Of a DNA stretch of 64,000 bases, positions 61,282-64,000 are shown in pieces; the first letter of the stretch is position 1, and each line of letters starts with the position of its first letter. A program made the translations under genes and the position numbers. The notes beneath the pieces are model-generated. The model saw only the letters and a list, made by a program, of their open reading frames with translations, was not told the DNA's origin and ran no database searches. The DNA is from Bradyrhizobium sp. CB1650 (GTDB lineage Bacteria; Pseudomonadota; Alphaproteobacteria; Rhizobiales; Xanthobacteraceae). The stretch is taken from the NCBI RefSeq assembly GCF_029761915.1, contig NZ_CP121695.1, forward strand, positions 5,361,501 to 5,425,500, written 5' to 3'.

Positions 61282-62847
61282 TTACTGCGGTAGCCCTGCT
61301 TTACGGAGACCTTCGCGCATGATTTTTGCGTTCGATTGTCCGCCACGAGCAACCCAAATGGATATTGTGAAGGCGGGATCGAGCTCGAGCAGACGTGCTG
61401 CCGCTTCACGCGCCTCGGCGTCACGTCCAAGATGGGCAAGCGCGGCTGCCAAACAGCCGAAAGCTGGCCAAAATGACGGGTTCTGACGCAGGGCTTTCCT
61501 GGCTGCGGCGATGGCCTCCTCAAAGCGACGAAGCTCGATAAAGGCCATTCCCATTCCCACAGACAGCCGATCCAGCAGCGGGTCAATCGGACTCATGCGC
61601 ATGGCATGTTCGAAGCACCGGATCGCTTCTTCGGGCACTCCCGCGGTGTGATAGACCCAGCCTCTGTCGAGCCACACCCAGTATGAATTGGGATTGAGCG
61701 CGACCGCTCGGTCGACCATTTCGATACTGCCTTCATAATCGCCGAGCATGAACGCCGAGATGACGGCAGCCATAGACAACGTCTGAGGATCACTATCGTC
61801 GACCCTGGTCGCCAACCGAAGGAACCGAACGGCCTCCCTCCTATCGAAGTCAGGATCGCTGGCAAAGCCGAGGACGACGTTGACCATGTGCGAGAGACCC
61901 GCCAAAGCCGCGACAAAACCGAGCCTCGGGTCAAGCTCCAAAGCGCGATTGGCGAGCCTTATCGCCTCAGCCAAGCCTTTGGGGGTCGCCTTGGAGTACT
62001 GAGCCATGGCGCGGAGCTGAAGATCATAGGCGGTGAGGTTCTCCGGTCGCCGTCGAGCTGCCGCCACGATTTCAGTTCGCATCAATTTCGGCAGAATGGC
62101 GCAGACAACCGCGGCCGTTATCTCATCCTGAAGCAGGAAAATATCGCTCAAGTCCCGTTCGTAGCTATTTGCCCAGATATGCGCGCCCGTCACCGCGTCG
62201 ATCAATTGTCCCGCGACGCGGACTCTCCCCGACGCCTTGCGCACGGATCCCTCGAGGACATAGCGCACGCCAAGCCGGTGGCCGATCTCCTTGATATCGA
62301 CGACTCGGCCTTTGAACGTGAAACTCGAAATTCGAGCAATGACGAACAACCACTTGAAGCGCGAAAGCGCGGTCGTGATCTCCTCGACCATTCCATCCGC
62401 GAAATACTCCTGCTCGGGATCGCCGGTCATGTTCGCAAACGGCAACACGGCAATCGAGGGTTCGTCGGGCAGTGCGGGTGCAGGATCCAACACGTGCAGC
62501 CGGCTGACCGAAGCCGTCGCGCTGTCGGAATTACCATCTTTTTCGCGCACCGCACCGACGAAGCGGAAGCCCTTGCGCGGCAATGTCTTGATCAAGCGCT
62601 GTTGCTCTCCGCAATCGCCGATTGCGGTGCGGGCGGCATTCAGGCGGGTCGTGAGCGCCGCCTCGGACACGATGCGCCCGTTCCATATCGCGTTCATGAG
62701 GTCGTCTTTGCTGACGACGCGCTCCCTGTTGCGGATCAAGTAATCGAGAATGTCGAAGACTTGTGGCGCAACGGGAACAACGGCAGCCCCGCGATGCAGC
62801 TCGCGCCGATCCGTGTCGAACACGTACTCCTCGAAGAGATAGCGCAA
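61282..62847 (-). CDS. Winged-helix regulator with TolB-like and TPR regions (CadC/adenylate-cyclase-like)
   Basis: 521 residues from the TTG at 62847. An OmpR-type winged helix (about 1-95, ALTTRLNAARTAIGD and IKTLPRKGFRFVGAV) precedes a TolB-N/adenylate-cyclase-associated region (IAVLPFANMTGDPEQEYFAD), then a TPR-rich C-terminal half with repeats such as AIRLANRALELDPRLGFV. There is no transmembrane helix between the domains, unlike CadC/ToxR. An ATG 33 codons upstream (62946) gives a basic leader without conservation; TTG is preferred because the protein then begins RYLFEEYVFD. Confidence 0.85.
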   Translation of the reverse strand: MRYLFEEYVFDTDRRELHRGAAVVPVAPQVFDILDYLIRNRERVVSKDDLMNAIWNGRIVSEAALTTRLNAARTAIGDCGEQQRLIKTLPRKGFRFVGAVREKDGNSDSATASVSRLHVLDPAPALPDEPSIAVLPFANMTGDPEQEYFADGMVEEITTALSRFKWLFVIARISSFTFKGRVVDIKEIGHRLGVRYVLEGSVRKASGRVRVAGQLIDAVTGAHIWANSYERDLSDIFLLQDEITAAVVCAILPKLMRTEIVAAARRRPENLTAYDLQLRAMAQYSKATPKGLAEAIRLANRALELDPRLGFVAALAGLSHMVNVVLGFASDPDFDRREAVRFLRLATRVDDSDPQTLSMAAVISAFMLGDYEGSIEMVDRAVALNPNSYWVWLDRGWVYHTAGVPEEAIRCFEHAMRMSPIDPLLDRLSVGMGMAFIELRRFEEAIAAARKALRQNPSFWPAFGCLAAALAHLGRDAEAREAAARLLELDPAFTISIWVARGGQSNAKIMREGLRKAGLPQ

Positions 62848-63007
62848 ATTGCCAATCCCTCTGGGCGACCTCCGTAGAGCCGCCTTTGCACGAGCATGAA
62901 GGTCAAGAATAAGCCGCCGGTAAGGAAAATGTAAGCCGTACGTCAAGCGCCTCCGGCCGAGTCCTGGCAGCCTAGGCCGGTAGATACCATGCCAAGAGAA
63001 ACAGCCG

Positions 63008-63928
63008 ATGAGCGCGATCTACAGCGGTGCGCGGATGCGGCGGTCTGCCGCATCCACACAGCAGGCTCCCAGCCTCCTTCAGCGCTTCTGGAGCGCATGG
63101 CGGGAACGCTGCAGGCGGCAGCGAGTACAAGCCGAGTTAAGTGCCCTCAGCGATAGGGAGCTCATGGATATCGGCACGAGCCGGGGCGAGATCGACTACA
63201 TCGCCTCGCAGCGTAGCATTGCGAGGCCGCATCGCCCGTCAGTCTGGCGCATTGGCGATGCACTTGTGATCCTGCTTCTCTGCAACGTGTTTAGCCTGAT
63301 TTCCGCAGATAGCGCCCGGGCTCAATGCACTGCGCAAGACGTTCTACGGAATCACCTGGCGATCAAGACTGCACCCCCGGCTCCCGGGTTGCGGACCCCG
63401 GTCGGCTCCGCTGCCGATGTTTCGGTGTGGAAGACGATCCTGATAGGGACGTTCCCGGATTCCTTCGCTCTTCGCAACGCGATGGATGCAATGGGATGCG
63501 GTGTCGGAAACTCGGCTTCGGAGATACTAGCCCGACCGGCCTTTGCTCTGAGCGACAAGAAAGCCGAAGTGCAGCTTGTTGCTGTGTCGGTCGCCGAGCT
63601 TGGATTCCGAGGCGAGACAGCGCCGCTACGGGAGATCTATGCGCGTGCACAAGAGCTCGGTTTTGCACTTGCCCCCGCCGAAGTTGCGCCGCAGCTAAGG
63701 CTCCAGTACCTGGATCAGCCAATCGGAGAGTTTCTCATGATTGGGATGGAGCCCATCAGGACATGGGCGGACGAACCGGTCCTCCTGACGGTTGCCAACG
63801 GCGGCGCAGGCCTCATCCTGATCGGCCAGGACGGCCACGGCGACGCGCAAATATCGGTGATATCCCGCTTTGTGTTCGTACAGCCCGATAAACCCGTCTC
63901 TGCGGAGGCCGCGGCGATGGTCAGGTAG
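63008..63928 (+). CDS. DUF1127-containing protein fused to a secreted-type domain of unknown function
   Basis: 306 residues. Residues about 27-70 form a DUF1127/YjiS domain (LSALSDRELMDIGTSRGEID). This is followed by a hydrophobic segment at about 82-103 ending SADSARAQC, which looks like a signal peptide with an AxA-type cleavage site. The remaining ~200 residues (GTFPDSFALRNAMDAMGCGV, AVSVAELGFRGETAPLREIY, LIGQDGHGDAQISVISRF) belong to a family that I do not recognise. No GTG/ATG start between the two parts would restore a normal leader. It is divergent from the winged-helix regulator. Confidence 0.7.
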   Translation: MSAIYSGARMRRSAASTQQAPSLLQRFWSAWRERCRRQRVQAELSALSDRELMDIGTSRGEIDYIASQRSIARPHRPSVWRIGDALVILLLCNVFSLISADSARAQCTAQDVLRNHLAIKTAPPAPGLRTPVGSAADVSVWKTILIGTFPDSFALRNAMDAMGCGVGNSASEILARPAFALSDKKAEVQLVAVSVAELGFRGETAPLREIYARAQELGFALAPAEVAPQLRLQYLDQPIGEFLMIGMEPIRTWADEPVLLTVANGGAGLILIGQDGHGDAQISVISRFVFVQPDKPVSAEAAAMVR

Positions 63929-64000
63929 TTCGCTTCAATGCTCAGGCGCGCCGCCACCTGCACACGCAGGCAGCGGCGAGCCGGTCACGGTTGATGCCGT

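Overview
The window looks like chromosome of a Bradyrhizobium-type alphaproteobacterium. I infer this from the high GC, the guaB / rsmB / guaA neighbourhood, the many LysR regulators and acyl-CoA catabolic genes, a DUF1127 protein, an OprB-type porin and several families of dispersed intergenic palindromes typical of that group. No rRNA, tRNA, CRISPR array, transposase or integrase gene was seen.

Layout. 0-6.4 kb: an EamA exporter with a divergent CGNR regulator, an MFS transporter, a small membrane protein, a methyltransferase, a LysR regulator and a deformylase-like protein lacking most of its metal ligands. A dispersed ~200 bp repeat (1-202 and 3330-3531, third shorter copy at 61045) supplies the C-terminal tail of two unrelated genes. 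6.5-16.4 kb: an accessory stretch downstream of guaA. The 3' end of guaA (core TCCCACTCGAT) recurs three times in direct orientation (about 15642, 13640, 6527), each time followed by a similar arm. It divides the stretch into three islets of 0.8, 2.0 and 7.1 kb. Their cargo is small-molecule enzymes (epoxide hydrolase, SDR, alpha/beta hydrolase, GMC oxidoreductase, DHFR-like reductase, VOC, SRPBCC, HabA-like membrane protein) and broken gene pieces. 16.4-27.3 kb: core purine and housekeeping genes (guaA, rsmB, MAPEG, metallophosphoesterase, guaB), with an HxlR/MFS pair, a cupin and a cold-shock gene.

27.7-41.6 kb: DHA2 drug exporter, rlmE-ppx pair, an orphan CoxL-like molybdoenzyme subunit, a hot-dog protein, a YaiI/Uup pair, a D-threonine aldolase-like enzyme, a LysR/MFS divergent pair and a HI0933-like flavoprotein. 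41.8-50.9 kb: a minus-strand valine/branched-chain acyl-CoA cluster (mmsA, acyl-CoA dehydrogenase, 3-hydroxyisobutyryl-CoA hydrolase, mmsB, acyl-CoA synthetase, MaoC, SDR) with a divergent LysR gene and a clear promoter/operator. 51-56 kb: TetR, PaaI thioesterase, enoyl-CoA hydratase, thiolase and an MFS carrier. 56-64 kb: OprB porin, CorA/ZntB transporter, acetoacetate decarboxylase divergent from a patatin-like lipase, a winged-helix/TolB/TPR regulator and a DUF1127 fusion protein.

The most interesting signals are the tandem guaA-derived att-like repeats delimiting integrase-free islets, the repeat that writes protein C-termini, the ligand-less deformylase, and the DUF1127 domain placed in front of a signal-peptide-like segment. 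All function calls rest on reading motifs and family resemblance by eye; no database search was run.
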